A DNA stretch of 64,000 nucleotides from Allodiplogaster sudhausi. Taxonomy: Eukaryota > Nematoda > Chromadorea > Rhabditida > Diplogasteridae. The notes beneath the pieces were generated by a model. The model worked only from the letters and a program-made list of their open reading frames with translations, was not told where the DNA came from and did no database searches. Every line of letters starts with the position of its first letter. The stretch's first letter is position 1. The stretch lies in the NCBI GenBank assembly GCA_945643635.1, contig CALZFC010000006.1, forward strand, positions 9,231,001-9,295,000, in the 5' to 3' direction. Positions 1 to 11,224 of the stretch are shown piece after piece. Both the position numbers and the translations under genes were made by a program.

Positions 1-343
1 CTCAATTCTACTCTCAAGGCTGCCGTCGTCGGCAAGCGCGGAAACGTTCTGAAAACAAAAATAAATCAAATTACTTTTTTCCTTCCAAGTATTCAGAGCG
101 TTAAAAAAAGTACGGATGTCATATACCTGCAACACTCTTGTTTCCATATATTGTGCTTTTAAAGGTGAAAATCCTTAAAAAAACATCTTTACTTTCTACC
201 AACAATCTACAATCCTCTAATTGTCAGAAAGCGATGACCTCTTGATCTCGGGCAGCAGTCAGCCTTTCTCCCTTCTCGACTGCCTCCTTCAGACGGTGGG
301 CCTCTTTGCTTGTTATAGTGAGGCGCAGAATGATGCCCGACAT
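1..343 (-). CDS. PP2A regulatory subunit B'' paralogue (PPP2R3C/G5PR-like), 5' end only
   Basis: This is the 5' part of a gene that runs off the left edge. Exon 1 (343-239, 35 codons) starts MSGIILRL and contains EAHRLKEAVEKGE; it ends at a GAG|GTCATC donor. Exon 2 begins at 48 after TTTTCAG and encodes ALADDGSLESRIE up to base 1. Both exons match exons 1 and 2 of the complete PP2A B'' gene at 4709-993, which reads MTDIVLRL, EAQRLKERVDKG and RADDSLETRIERE, with the same intron phase. The start codon lies one base after a CTGCAG acceptor, which suggests a spliced leader. It is therefore a diverged tandem paralogue 650 bp downstream of the complete gene. Whether the EF-hand core exists beyond the edge cannot be seen, so it could be a truncated copy. 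Confidence 0.75.
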
Positions 344-655
344 TCTGCAGGACGACTGGGCTAAGCTTATTGTTAGACTTAGCCTTCCCTGAAAAAGTGT
401 GACGTAGTATCCATCCCCACTATCCACGAGGTGACCCTCACGCTTGAGGCTGAACCATCATTCAGCAAGATCATGCATGAAAAATATTCTAATATAGAAG
501 AAGACAACAAAAAAAGGAAATGCTTGGAATCTTCACTGGAAGCAAACAACTTTATTCAAAGAATAATTATTTCTAAAAAAAACGGACAATATGATAGGCG
601 AGAGATCGGAGGACAAGAAAGGAAAGAATGTGGTTAAGCAGATGAAATAACGAGG

Positions 656-730
656 AGAGAATGGAGAGAAAGGAGAGAGAGAGGAGACATAGAGTGAGGA
701 GAGAGAGAGAGAGAAGAGAGAGAGAGTGAG

Positions 731-783
<53 letters not shown>

Positions 784-785
784 AA
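656..785. repeat. (GA)n microsatellite between two PP2A B'' paralogues
   Basis: An almost pure AG/GA tract lies in the 650 bp gap between the paralogue start at 343 and the end of the complete PP2A gene at 993. Frames read through it are Ser/Leu or Arg/Glu repeats and are not genes. Confidence 0.9.
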
Positions 786-992
786 GCAACGATCTTACAG
801 AAACTCGGCATTTTAACAAGCAGTTGGCCATGAAAATTGAATCTCACCATTTCATGAGGTGAAACTAAACAACAAAAACAAATGTACAAACATAAGAAAT
901 CGACAAAGTAGATATGCAGCATTAGTGCGTTACCGTATAATAAATAACTTGGTTAGAGAGGGTCAAACCCCTAATTCCACGGGTTAGATATC

Positions 993-2245
993 TTATTCCA
1001 AGAGTTCATCCGATTCACCAGCGATCTGGTCCTCCCTCTTCTCGTAGACGTCGAAAGACAGCGCATCCACCATGATGCCCAGGAGCACGTCGCCCTTCTT
1101 GCATGCCAGAATGTCACGAATCGTGATCCTGAGTGGAAAAGAACAATATTGCCTAAGGTTACGGTACTTCAGAATTACGGTATTTAAAAACCCCCACAAT
1201 TAATAGAAAACGAAATGAAAGGGCCGAAGCTGACATTCCAGGCTGTGCTGGGTTTGCCATGTCGAAGATCTCGTCCGCAATGTCATCTTTGTTGTACTAA
1301 ATAGTACTAGGCATTATTTTAAAGATGCAGGAAGGGAAAAAAACATGGGTTGCTATTCTAAACGTTCATAATCGCCAACCGAATCAGAACCGCCGAGTCG
1401 TGCATCCAGCGCCTTCAGCATCCCATCAACGTGTGCGAGAATCTTTACATTTCACTTCTTACTTTCTTTCAAAACTCACTATCAAAGGCTAACAATAGCA
1501 TATTATATTAATCCTTTTAAAACGACATAAAAAAATAATATTAAATGAAATATGGTGAATGTTTTTAATAATAATTAAAATGCAATAAAAAACAAACTTC
1601 CGCCCTGGTGAGAACGCCGTTATCATCGAGGTCGAGCACGCGGAACAGCCAACGAAGTGAGCTCTCCCGCTTCAACCATTTGGCAGGAATTAAAATTTAG
1701 AATAAGTATAAAAGGACGAAAATAATCAATTTTACTTCAAACACTGCATCTTCAGAGACATTTGACAACAAGGCACTTAAAAAACCCTAAACGAACCGCC
1801 CGATCCTCCATGGCCTGAATAAAGTCGACGAATCCGGCAAAGTCCAGCTCATTCTCATCGTAAGTTCGCGAGGTGTCGAAGACTCGGCTAATAAAGAGAC
1901 GAGAACAGAACCCTCTGGAAAAAAATTATCCGAACGTGGTAAATTGGATCTCAAATTTCCAAAGAAAGCTCTCTATAATTGTCAAAGATCGCTTAAAAAT
2001 ATGTATGCTACCATTGTTTTCAATGGAATGTTTTCATATAACCAATCCCAAGTTTCAATCCGTGTGCAAAACAAGAAGTTGTGGTAAGTGCAAGATGAAG
2101 TTGCCTACCTGTTATACTCAAGTAGTTCATCTATGGTCAGCAGACCATTCGCATCCGCGTCCAGCTCACGGAAGACGGAGAGAACATTGTCGCACTTCAA
2201 GAGAGTCAGCCTGAGAAAGACTCTTGAGAGTGCGAGAAACGAGAG

Positions 2246-2293
<48 letters not shown>

Positions 2294-3016
2294 ACAGAGC
2301 ATAAGCTTGCAAATAAAAAGTCAAAGGGGCCAAAAATTTGAGAAAACATTAAAAACAGAAAAGGGCTAAAAATAATTATATAATTCACAGATTAGCCGGG
2401 AACGAATTAGGAAAGAACGTATCTGACCATGAATTCGGCCTCTCCAGGATCTGCAATTCGTTCATGTCGTTACGCTCGACAGCTTCCACTTGTAGCCTGA
2501 GCTCGTCCATCATTCCTGTAGCGTAGAAACACCAATCCAGAGATATGGTGTGATTCAAATTCTTGTTCAACCCTTTCAGGTTTACTAGAGCATTAAAGAA
2601 TAGCAAATTATCTAAATTAAATTTCACTCCAGGAAGGAAAAAATGGCTCTCAGCTAGGGTAAAAACGGCAGGTCCGAAACAGAGAACCCACCCTGTTTTT
2701 GGGCCTTAATCAGGCGCTAACCCATACATTTTTTGATCAAACATTAAATTCTACATACCCTACCTTCCTTTCGGCGACCAAAAGACCCCTACCTAACCAC
2801 TTTTGGGGGACCATCGGGACCACCCTTTTTTCCCCTGCTTTCAGCGGATAAAAAAATACTAATCGAACCCGAGATGGCGAGGTCGATTGAACGAATCTTT
2901 CCCTGACGAAGGGGATCGAGCACGAACCAGAGACGGCGTTCGCAGAAACAAGAGTAGTACAAGGGCTGAAAAGGAGGAACGGGCTAGAGAGAAGTCATTA
3001 AGAGATAGAGAGAGGC

Positions 3017-3051
<35 letters not shown>

Positions 3052-4709
3052 AAGAGAAAGCGAGAGAGAAAACACTGAAACGAATAAAGGAAAGATAAAA
3101 AAGAAAATAAGAGGTAACTAACATCCACATTTATATGGCTTCGCATCTCTGGGTAAGCATCGAAGGCTTGCTGCAAAAGTATTATTTTATTATTATTATT
3201 TAACAGCAAGTCAAATAAATGTGTACGAAAAAAAAAATATATATATATATAATTTCTAAACCTTAATTCTGCTGATGTAGAGGCAGTCGAGCATCTCATT
3301 GACATCCTGAAAAAAATTACCAACTAAAAAATAAGTTGTACAGGAATTACAATCATCAATTCAAAAAAGCTCAAATCATACCTCTGGCCGAAGGAACCTC
3401 TCGTGCGAAAAGTGAATCAATCGGATCATATTTCTTCGTATGCTGACATGTCTGATTACGTATCTGAAACAAGTTCTGTAAAAATGGCAGTCAAAAAAAA
3501 TTTTTCTCGTGTGATAATAATACTGTATTTGTTAAGATATAAGATAACAAAAACCTGATAATCTCCAGGAGTGGCACTCTTCCATGGGTGTCCAACTCTG
3601 CATAGCGAAGTTCGAGGAAGAGTTCAGCAGTGAGAAGTGCAGCCAAGGCAGGTGGGCATTGACTGCGAACCCGCTGGACCAAACGATGGATTTTTTTTTA
3701 CGAATTCCGGAAATTTGACCAGAATTTAAAAAAAAAAAAGATAAAAAATAACTTACGTCCAATTGCAAGTTCTAAACTAATGTTTTAGAATAAATAAGGT
3801 TAAAGAAAATTATACAATTTCAATCCGAGGATACAGTAATAAATCACAAAATTATTCGAGACCATCTGGCATAGCATACGAATATTTTTGGCATTATAAT
3901 TTTGATTTTTTTTTTGAAAACTCGCCTGGTATGCCATAAAACGAATATAGCGGACACCGTTGATGATGGGAGGAGTGAGGTGAACATTTAGAAGAGATTC
4001 CAATTCCTACAAGCAACAAGTCATTACGAGTAAAAACGTCAACTGCAAAGAAACTTGTAAACCAAATCTAATCATAAATTGTGCGAATATGGTTGTTTTG
4101 AGTTATTTAATAATGCATTGCATTCAATTTCTAAATTCTTATGTGGAAGTATAGAAAGTGAGAGCAATGAGAAGTGGAAGGAAGATAGAAACGAGGAACG
4201 TGGAATACAGAGAATATAATTATAATGAACGCATTCTAACCACAATATCCTTCTCCGTAATTGCTTCTGCCTCCTTCTCCATGTCTTCGATCTTCGCAAG
4301 CATAGCTTCCCTCTCAATCCTTGTCTCCAGACTGTCATCTGCCCGAGGGGCAGAGGCATCCGGCGCGGCCAGGGATGGAATGGCCTTAATGGGAGAAGGG
4401 AATGAAAAAAATATTTACCCCTCAGCCACGCGGCGATTTCAATTCAATAGAAATGGTTGAATAGAAGCTATAAATATATTTAATTGCTTCTGAAATGTCG
4501 TAAAAAGGGAAATAAAATAAAAATAAAAACAAGATCAAAAAATAAAAATAAAAACCATCTTCCATAGTATTTTTTGACAAGGAGAGATACCCTACCTTCG
4601 TGTCTCTGGCGATTCCTTCTCCTCTTCCTTTATCGACCCGCTCCTTGAGGCGTTGAGCCTCTTCGCAGCTCACTTTGCACTGCGAGAGCCGCAAAACAAT
4701 GTCAGTCAT
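993..4709 (-). CDS. PPP2R3C: Serine/threonine phosphatase 2A regulatory subunit B'' (PPP2R3C / G5PR type)
   Basis: The EF-hand B'' subunit binds the PP2A scaffold/catalytic dimer and targets it, in known relatives, to centrosomal or nuclear substrates. Fifteen exons join with consistent phase: 4709-4596, 4384-4241, 4006-3926, 3673-3555, 3463-3382, 3306-3262, 3170-3123, 2965-2869, 2515-2428, 2210-2109, 1887-1797, 1669-1598, 1442-1380, 1296-1235, 1128-993. The product is 447 aa; remembered human PPP2R3C is about 453. Family landmarks are LTPPIINGVRY, FVLDPLRQGKIRSIDLAIS, an EF loop DADANGLLTIDE (about 290-301), a second loop DLDDNGVLTRAE (350-361) and DEIFDM. The start was chosen because M[T/A/S][D/G]I[V/I]LRL is conserved in three copies and follows TTTCCAG by 11 bases. 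Intron 3 uses a GC donor. The first 85 residues are less conserved. The gene has a partial paralogue downstream and a dead duplicate of its 5' end near 10.4-11.2 kb. Confidence 0.93.
2220..2292. repeat. (GA)n microsatellite in a PP2A B'' intron
   Basis: A GA tract lies just upstream (in transcript sense) of the acceptor at 2210, so the sense strand shows (CT)n running into the splice site. It may serve as the polypyrimidine tract. Confidence 0.85.
3003..3072. repeat. (GA)n microsatellite in a PP2A B'' intron
   Basis: An interrupted GA tract lies between the exons at 3170-3123 and 2965-2869; it reads CT on the coding strand. Confidence 0.8.
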
Positions 4710-5560
4710 CCTCCCAAACTCTGGAAATGAAGCGGTTTACAGAGCCATAAGTACGAGCTTCGAGCTTGCAACAAGTACAGCATTTCGAAGTAATAAAACA
4801 CGGTAGAGAACCAGAAGCAGCAACGAATGAAACTTTCACTAAAATATCTTTATAGACATTTTGTAAAGAGATAATGGGAAAAGAATTACAACAGAATATT
4901 CACTCGGCTAATCTGTATTGAGAGTATCCATGAGTTAATAAGGAATGCTAAGGCAGTGAAAATTACAGATCATGTAAGCACAAAAAGAATATACGCTTAA
5001 GATCACTAAATACATGGATTTTCCTACAGAAACAATAACTGAAGGTAGAATATGAAGAAACAGAGAGGGGGAAGATAGAATAGAGATAGAAAAAGATAAA
5101 TGATAGAGAAGGCGAAAAGAAAGAGAGAAAGTCAAAGTTCAAGGAAACTCAAGGCTTTACATCTCTGCTCTCGACCCAGAAAGCTTCAGCCTTTGAAGCA
5201 GCAATGGACGAGGCGGCACTATCCGCAGAAGAGATTGGCAAGACTTGAGAATCGCCTGAAAACAGTTGTTTTGTTCGTTTTTGCCTTGCCCAAGTGAAAG
5301 TGCAAATTTAGAAGAAAATAATAGAAGCCCTCATAAATAAACAAAAATAATAATTTATGGGCATAAAACAATCTTTTATAAGTAAAATCTCATTTTGATT
5401 CATCCTTTCAATCTGTAAAATGCCGCCACCTACTGAGCAAGCTGCTTCTTGTGAACCGCGCCTTCTCTCATCAGACCGAGCATCTGAGCAACTCCCGGGA
5501 TCAGATCTCAAAGATAATTGTTGTCATATTGCTTAATTGCTTAAGTGTTATTTTTTTCAA
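3541..5560. repeat. Segmental duplication, copy A (Ku80 3' end plus PP2A B'' 5' end)
   Basis: This block is paralogous to about 10380-12750 (copy B), in the same order and orientation. The non-coding stretch 4779-4972 is nearly identical to 11636-11829, while exons on either side have diverged or lost parts. Here the PP2A exons are intact and the Ku80 exons are degenerate, the reverse of copy B. Limits are approximate. Confidence 0.85.
5149..5506 (-). pseudogene. Degenerate duplicate of the Ku80 3' exons
   Basis: The last Ku80 exon is present in full (5255-5149, 107 bases, same length as the real exon 12177-12071): it keeps the TTTTCAG acceptor, SKAEAFWVES and the stop codon. The equivalent of the real exon 12704-12576 survives at about 5506-5430 but has lost roughly 50 internal bases and its donor. 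The exon between them (real 12420-12343) is missing. No upstream Ku80 exons exist here, since a fold-back element follows. It is a remnant of the segmental duplication, although the final exon stays open and could still be transcribed. Confidence 0.8.
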
Positions 5561-5741
5561 ATAGTTTACCTGCCCCAATACATACGGGCATTTAAATAGC
5601 AAACGATAATTATGGAAGAAATTCCCTAAAATTTCTAGTTGTACTCCGCGCGCACTAAAGGAAACTAAAGTTGCTATGAATCCCATTCATTTCCTATCAA
5701 CTTACGGGCCAAAGGCGGGCGTGTCCAGTTAGTTCTGTCAT

Positions 5742-8172
5742 TTTAAGAGAGCCTCTCAGTAGGGGCCAAGGAGCGCCTGCCCTAGAAATTCATAATTGTT
5801 CTAGAACCATGAAAACATTATGAGGGATGTGTCTAGTGTTCATAACGAAGTCTAGGCGGTCAGAAAGTTTAGAAAAAAATTTTTCACTTAGATATAAGTT
5901 GTAATGTTCATACATTTTGGATGACCATAACTACCGTAATACTCAATATTTCTGAATAATCTTTTCACTGTTAGATTCCCTGTTCAAAACTACACAAAAA
6001 AGTCCGTGGAGACCATTTTCGAAAAACAAAATTTATATGACTTTTCTCCAATTTAAGTTTTTAAAAAGTCGTTTTCAGGCAATAACTTTTTTTTTACTAT
6101 TACGTCCAAAAACCGAATGGTCCATGAGAAAGAGCAGGAAAAACTACACAGAATATGTTTCTGCGAGGAAAAATCTCGGATACTTTTTTTGGGTATCTGC
6201 ATTTGAATATGGGTTTCTGAGCAAATTTCGGCTTTGGCTGCAAACCATAATTTCTTTCAAACTTCATTAATTTTAAAAAGGAATAGTCCATTCGATGTAA
6301 TTTTTTATCCTCTTTAAAATAATATATACTTTGTATACAAAAGAAATTAGTCTAAAGGCCTAAAATTGGCTTTTTGTGTTTTTGGCCAAATTCTGGTGTT
6401 AAAATACTCATTCTTTGGATCATTAATGGGTCATATAGACCAAATTACCACATAATATTTATTCTACAAGAAAGAGCAGTTAAAACTGAGTCGGGTACAG
6501 CTTTTTAATCAAAATCTGAGGATACTTTTTTTGGGAATATGTATTTGAATGTTGACCGTTGAAGGCGATATTGCTGCATATTTTTTGGCAATTATTTCAA
6601 ATTAGTTTATTTGAAACATCTAGCACCCAATAGTATGTATTCCAGGATTCTTTGAAGTTCTTTCATGATATACCACTCAAAAGTACTCTAAAAGTCAAGA
6701 AATTTCATTTTTACGAGCCTAGAAGGCGAAATAAATGTATGAAAACTCCTTAGAAGCCAACTATCAGGTCATTTGTGAATCGGATTACCAAAAAGGTCAT
6801 AACCATTTTTTTTTTTTGAAATTTTTCTGCATATTGTACTTCATTCTTCTGGCAAAAGCACCATGGATGGTACACAAAAGTAGAAAATGAACGTCAAATT
6901 TATGTTTCTCGTCTCAAACAACCTAATGGTACAGTTTTCAGAACATAAGTTCCATTGGTACCAGCTTTCGCAGAACAGCTCAAAATAGTCGAATCCTGTC
7001 GCCGATTTTTTTCGAAATTTCAAGATTTCTTTAAAATGTACAGGTTTTGCATTTTCATTGAAGGATATATTATGTAAAAGTCTCTGCTCTTTCGAATGGT
7101 TATGACCTTTTTGGTAATCCGATTCACAAATGACCTGATAGTTGGCTTCGAAGGAGTTTTCGTACATTTATTTCGCCTTCTAGGCTCGTAAAAATGAAAT
7201 TTCTTGACTTTTAGAGTACTTTTGAGTGGTATATCATGAAAGAACTTCAAAGAATCCTGGAATACATATTATTGGGTGCTAGATGTTTCAAAAGAACTAA
7301 TTTGAAATAATTGCCAAAAAATATGCAGCAATATCGCCTTCAACGGTCAGCATTCAAATACATATTCCCAAAAAAAGTATCCTCAGATTTTGATTAAAAA
7401 GCTGTACCCGACTCAGTTTTAACTGCTCTTTCTTGTAGAATAAATATTATGTGGTAATTTGGTCTATATGACCCATTAATGATCCAAAGAATGAGTATTT
7501 TAACACCAGAATTTGGCCAAAAACACAAAAAGTCAATTTTAGGCCTTTAGACTAATTTCTTTTGTATACAAAGTATATATTATTTTAAAGAGGATAAAAA
7601 ATTACATCGAATGGACTATTCCGTTTTAAAATTAATGAAGTTTGAAAGAAATTATGGTTTGCAGCCAAAGCCGAAATTTGCTCAGAAACCCATATTCAAA
7701 TGCAGATACCCAAAAAAAGTATCCGAGATTTTTCCTCGCAGAAACATATTCTGTGTAGTTTTTCCTGCTCTTTCTCATGGACCATTCGGTTTTTTGGACG
7801 TAATAGTAAAAAAAAAAGTTATTGCCTGAAAACGACTTTTTAAAAACTTAAATTGGAGAAAAGTCATATAAATTTTGTTTTTCGAAAATGGTCTCCACGG
7901 ACTTTTCGTGTAGTTTTGAACAGGGAATCTAACAGTGAAAAGATTATTCAGAAATATTGAGTATAACGGTAGTTATGGTCATCCAAAATTTATGAACATT
8001 ACAACTTATATCTAAGTGAAAAATTTTTTTCTAAACTTTCTGACCGCCTAGACTTCGTTATGAACACTAGACACATCCCTCATAATGTTTTCATGGTTCT
8101 AGAACAATTATGAATTTCTAGGGCAGGCGTCCATAGCGGCCTCCTTGAGTCTTACAGAGAGGCTCTCTTAAA
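5742..8172. mobile_element. 2.43 kb fold-back (long inverted repeat) element
   Basis: The arm 5742 to about 6806 is the reverse complement of about 7097-8172 with only scattered differences, and a 290 bp loop separates them. The outer ends read TTTAAGAGAGCCTCTC and its complement. Flanking bases TTCTGTCAT (5733-5741) and TTCTTTATT (8173-8181) match at 7 of 9 positions and may be a decayed target duplication. Each arm carries two diverged internal repeats centred on GGATACTTTTTTTGGG. The short open frames in the arms mirror each other and match no family I know. It looks like a non-autonomous fold-back transposon. The near-identity of the arms suggests recent insertion or arm-to-arm conversion. 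Confidence 0.9.
6807..7096. other. Unique loop between the fold-back arms
   Basis: About 290 bp is not shared between the arms. No protein family was recognised in it and no transposase signature is visible. Confidence 0.6.
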
Positions 8173-8258
8173 TTCTTTATTATTAGGTGTCACATATCTA
8201 ATCAACCTTATAATTTCGCACAAGAAAGTATTGATTTCCAGTCATTCAGTTGCTGGTC

Positions 8259-9601
8259 ATGAAATCGCTCATCTACACGACGCTTTCCCTATTGGGCGGA
8301 TTGCTGATTCTCGCAGCATGTGCAAAGGTCCCCGGGATTTTTTTTTAGTATTTTAACCATTCAAAAACCAAATGTAGCTTATTTAAGGAATCGTAAGAGA
8401 GCGTATTTTTTTTTTAGAAAATATTTTTATTGCAGAAGCCCAAGAACGGAAAGGGAACAAAGGTCGGGGGAGAGAAGAAGGCGGGAATGCCAACTGACAA
8501 TGAGAACAAGCACAAAAGCATTGCCCCCAGCACGAACAACGAAGCTGCCGCGAAAGAGAAAGCTCAGGCCAAGGTCTACACATTCTTGTTATTTTCTAAA
8601 CGGAATGTATTATAAAGAAGCCTTGACATCTTAAGCTCTTCAGAAAAAAAGATTAAATTAAGGTACCTGAGGGAAATGCGCAGGCTCCCAAAAAGGATGC
8701 GGCACCTGGAGGAGAGAGCAAGGAGCAGGGGAAGGAAAAGGAGAAGGGAAAGGAGAACGAGAAGGGAGAGGAGGAAAAGAAGAAGGATGGAGGAGCGGAG
8801 AAGGAGGAAGAGGGAAAAGTGGCTGAGAAGAAGGGAGAGGGAAAGGAAGAAGAGAAGAAGGGAGAGGACAAAGAGACAGGGAAGAAGTTGGAGAAAGATG
8901 AGGAGGAAGAAGAGGAGGACCAGGCCAAGAAGGCCAAACTGGCCGAGAGCGAGAATGACCCGGGCGATGATCAGTACCAGCCACTCGATGCTATGAACAA
9001 GGCGAGGCTCTTGGGGAGAGGTTCTAGCAAGAATAGCCAGAATATTAAGTATCTTCGTGTTTCTAAAGGAAAACAGACCAATAGAGCTGTGTTTGATGCA
9101 ATATTTAATACAAAAGACCATTCTTCTTCTACTTCTTTTGTGGCCAAAATGGATTTTCAAAAAAGTTTCAGATGAGCAACAAGAAGGTCGATAAGAGTGG
9201 CAAGAGCGGCAAGGATGGAGGCGCGAAGGAAAAGTCGAAGAAGTCTGCGAAGGCGGCCGCACCTCCCCCTCCCTCGAAGAAGGAAAAGCAGGCAGAGGCT
9301 GTCCCTGCGGCAGCCTCTACCAAGGACCGGAAAGCGGCTATTGCCGCTCAGGACGACGACTTCATCGAGAACCCCCTCATTACGCCTGTCACCGATGAAT
9401 TTCCCTCAGAGGTCGGTTGTGGTGGAACAGAATTGGTCTTGAGAGGATGTGTAGCTACCGTAGCTCAGCATCATCTCACAGGGAAATCGTAGCTAGACTA
9501 CTCGCATTCCAAGAAAGAACATTTATAACAGTATCAAATAAGAAGAAAAGCCAGTTATCCAAAAGGTTTTACAGGCCGAGAAGAAGGAAGAAGCCAAGTA
9601 G
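8259..9601 (+). CDS. Lys/Glu-rich protein with N-terminal signal peptide, family unrecognised (possibly disrupted)
   Basis: Exon 1 (8259-8327) encodes MKSLIYTTLSLLGG followed by LLILAACAK, a typical signal peptide. Exon 2 (8436-8573), exon 3 (from 8663, very rich in Lys and Glu), exon 4 (9172-9411, with PPPPSKKEKQ and STKDR) and exon 5 (9551-9601, ending QAEKKEEAK and a stop) follow. The best donor after exon 3 (GAGAG|GTTCTA, 9020/9021) and the TTTCAG acceptor before 9172 join out of frame and reach TAA within eight codons, so this junction is either spliced differently or broken. Alternatively exon 4, which begins with ATG, starts another transcript. A homologous gene lies at 54165-56003: both have KLAES, GDD[QN]Y and LLG at the matching exon end, and ITP near the C terminus. 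An acceptor (TTTCCAG) lies 18 bases before the start codon. The function is unknown; charge and low complexity suggest a disordered secreted or lumenal protein. Confidence 0.6.
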
Positions 9602-10386
9602 AAGACGGAAATCGATGCGTGCTAATCTTCCTGTCGACTTTGCTCTCTTCCACTCCCCAAGCACTACAACTAAGCCAAGGAGGGCTCTGGCTAATGAAGA
9701 GCTCTGACTCATAAGCTGTGTTCAGGCCCAAGAAGTATGGGAATGAAGAATCACAAGGGGAATAGTAAATGTTCGTAGTTAATATTTTTAAGAAAAAAAT
9801 ATCAGCCGACCCGCAATGAAGTTTTGCCGTGATGTAATCGAATTGCCTCGAATGACTTGAGTGCCTGGCAAAATGCCAAATCTGGTCGTTCGACTCCAGC
9901 TCGTGAGACTAGGGAGCCGCCAGAGGCGAAAATTCTGGAGACTGGCATAATTTAGCAAGGAGAAGAAGGATTCGTAACGTCAATCAATAATTTCCAACGT
10001 AATCAGCAATGCAAAACAGTATGTGCAAAATGCGAAGGGCAAAAAGTGCATTGTTTTAGAGTACCGTATTTATCGTTGTCGCCAGGATTGTAGAGATTCT
10101 CGTCGAGTCTGCGTGTTCAAGTGAGCCGAGGGACCAGAAGAGAAGCGTGAAGTCCAGCTGGAATCAGGACATTTTTATTTTTATTCTTTGGGAACATGGG
10201 AAATGGTGGTGGAAAACGAGAATACAGAAAGCGAGAAAGAAATAAAGAAAATAATGTATGCAAGAAAAACGGCAAAAAAAATGCACACAAACAAAATTGG
10301 TGGCAGGCACAAAATCAAAGTCAGTCTCGCGTACTCGTTCCCAAGAGGAGAATACTGTACACGTTAAAAGACAAAATAATAAAAAC
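9602..10386. other. Intergenic, no gene seen
   Basis: About 785 bp separates the Lys/Glu-rich gene from duplication copy B. No exon with family similarity was found on either strand. Confidence 0.5.
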
Positions 10387-11161
10387 CTGATTAAGGGAAG
10401 TTCGAGGAAGAGTTCAGCAGTGAGAAGAGCCGCCAAGGCGGGCGGGCACTGATTGCGGTCCCGCTGAAACAATAAGAGGTTTCTCTTTTTTTCGAATGCC
10501 GAAAATATACTAGAATAAATAAACTTTACGAAAAGAACAAATCTCACAGCCAATTTCTTTTTAGGTTCCAGGATCTAAGATTTCAATCCAGCAACCTAGC
10601 CTTAATTTTGCCTCACATCTGTAGTAGAAAAAGCGAGGCAACTGTTTCAGATCTTCTGATCTCTCATCCTAGCATAAACGGAAATCTGTTATAATTCGCC
10701 ACCAAAAGCTCGCCCGGTATGCCATAAAGCGAATATAGCGGACACAGTTCCTACAAGCAACAAGTCATCACGAGCAAATGCTCCAACTGCAAAAAACTTG
10801 AAATCCAAATCCAAGTATTAATTGGGCGAATATGGTTGTTTTGAATTATTTAATGGTAGAATAATGCATAGCATTGCATTCAATTTATAAGTTCTTATGC
10901 GGAAGTATTGAAATTAAGAGGAACGAGAACTAGAAAGAAAATAGAAACGGGGAACGTGGAATACACAGAATATACTGTATAAGGTTCTAACCACAACATC
11001 CTAAAACGCCAGCTTCCATAATATTTTATGAAAATGAGATCCCCTACCTTCGTGTCTCCGGCGGCTCCTTCTTCCCTTTCTTTATCGACCCGCTCCTTGA
11101 GGCGTTGAGCCTCTTGACATCTCACTTGGCACTGCGAGAGCCGCAAGACAATGTCTGCCAT
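10387..11161 (-). pseudogene. Degenerate duplicate of the PP2A B'' 5' exons
   Basis: Exon 1 is intact (11161-11048, 114 bases): it starts MADIVLRLSQC, keeps EAQRLKERVDKE and an AAG|GTAGGG donor, and has the same CCAG acceptor 11 bases before ATG. The equivalent of exon 2 is deleted. Exon 3 survives only as its last part (about 10750-10712, IRFMAY). Exon 4 is present at 10463-10387 but lacks about 42 internal bases (real exon 119 bases, here 77). No later PP2A exons follow, so it cannot encode a B'' subunit. Exon 1 could still be expressed as a short product, but nothing shows that it is. Confidence 0.85.
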
Positions 11162-11224
11162 CCTCCCAAACTCTGGAAATAAAGCGGTTTACAGTTCCAT
11201 AAATACGAGCTTAGGGCTTGCAAT

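Noticed and set aside
7611..7829. 72-codon frame in the fold-back element, mirrored at 6100-6291
   Set aside because: The frames exist only because the arms are complementary copies; there is no family similarity.
8676..8996. Arg-rich open frame on the plus strand
   Set aside because: It is the wrong frame of the Lys/Glu-rich exon at 8663 onward; purine-rich DNA is open in several frames.
8576..9262. 228-codon Leu/Ser-rich frame on the minus strand
   Set aside because: It is the antisense shadow of the same purine-rich exon.
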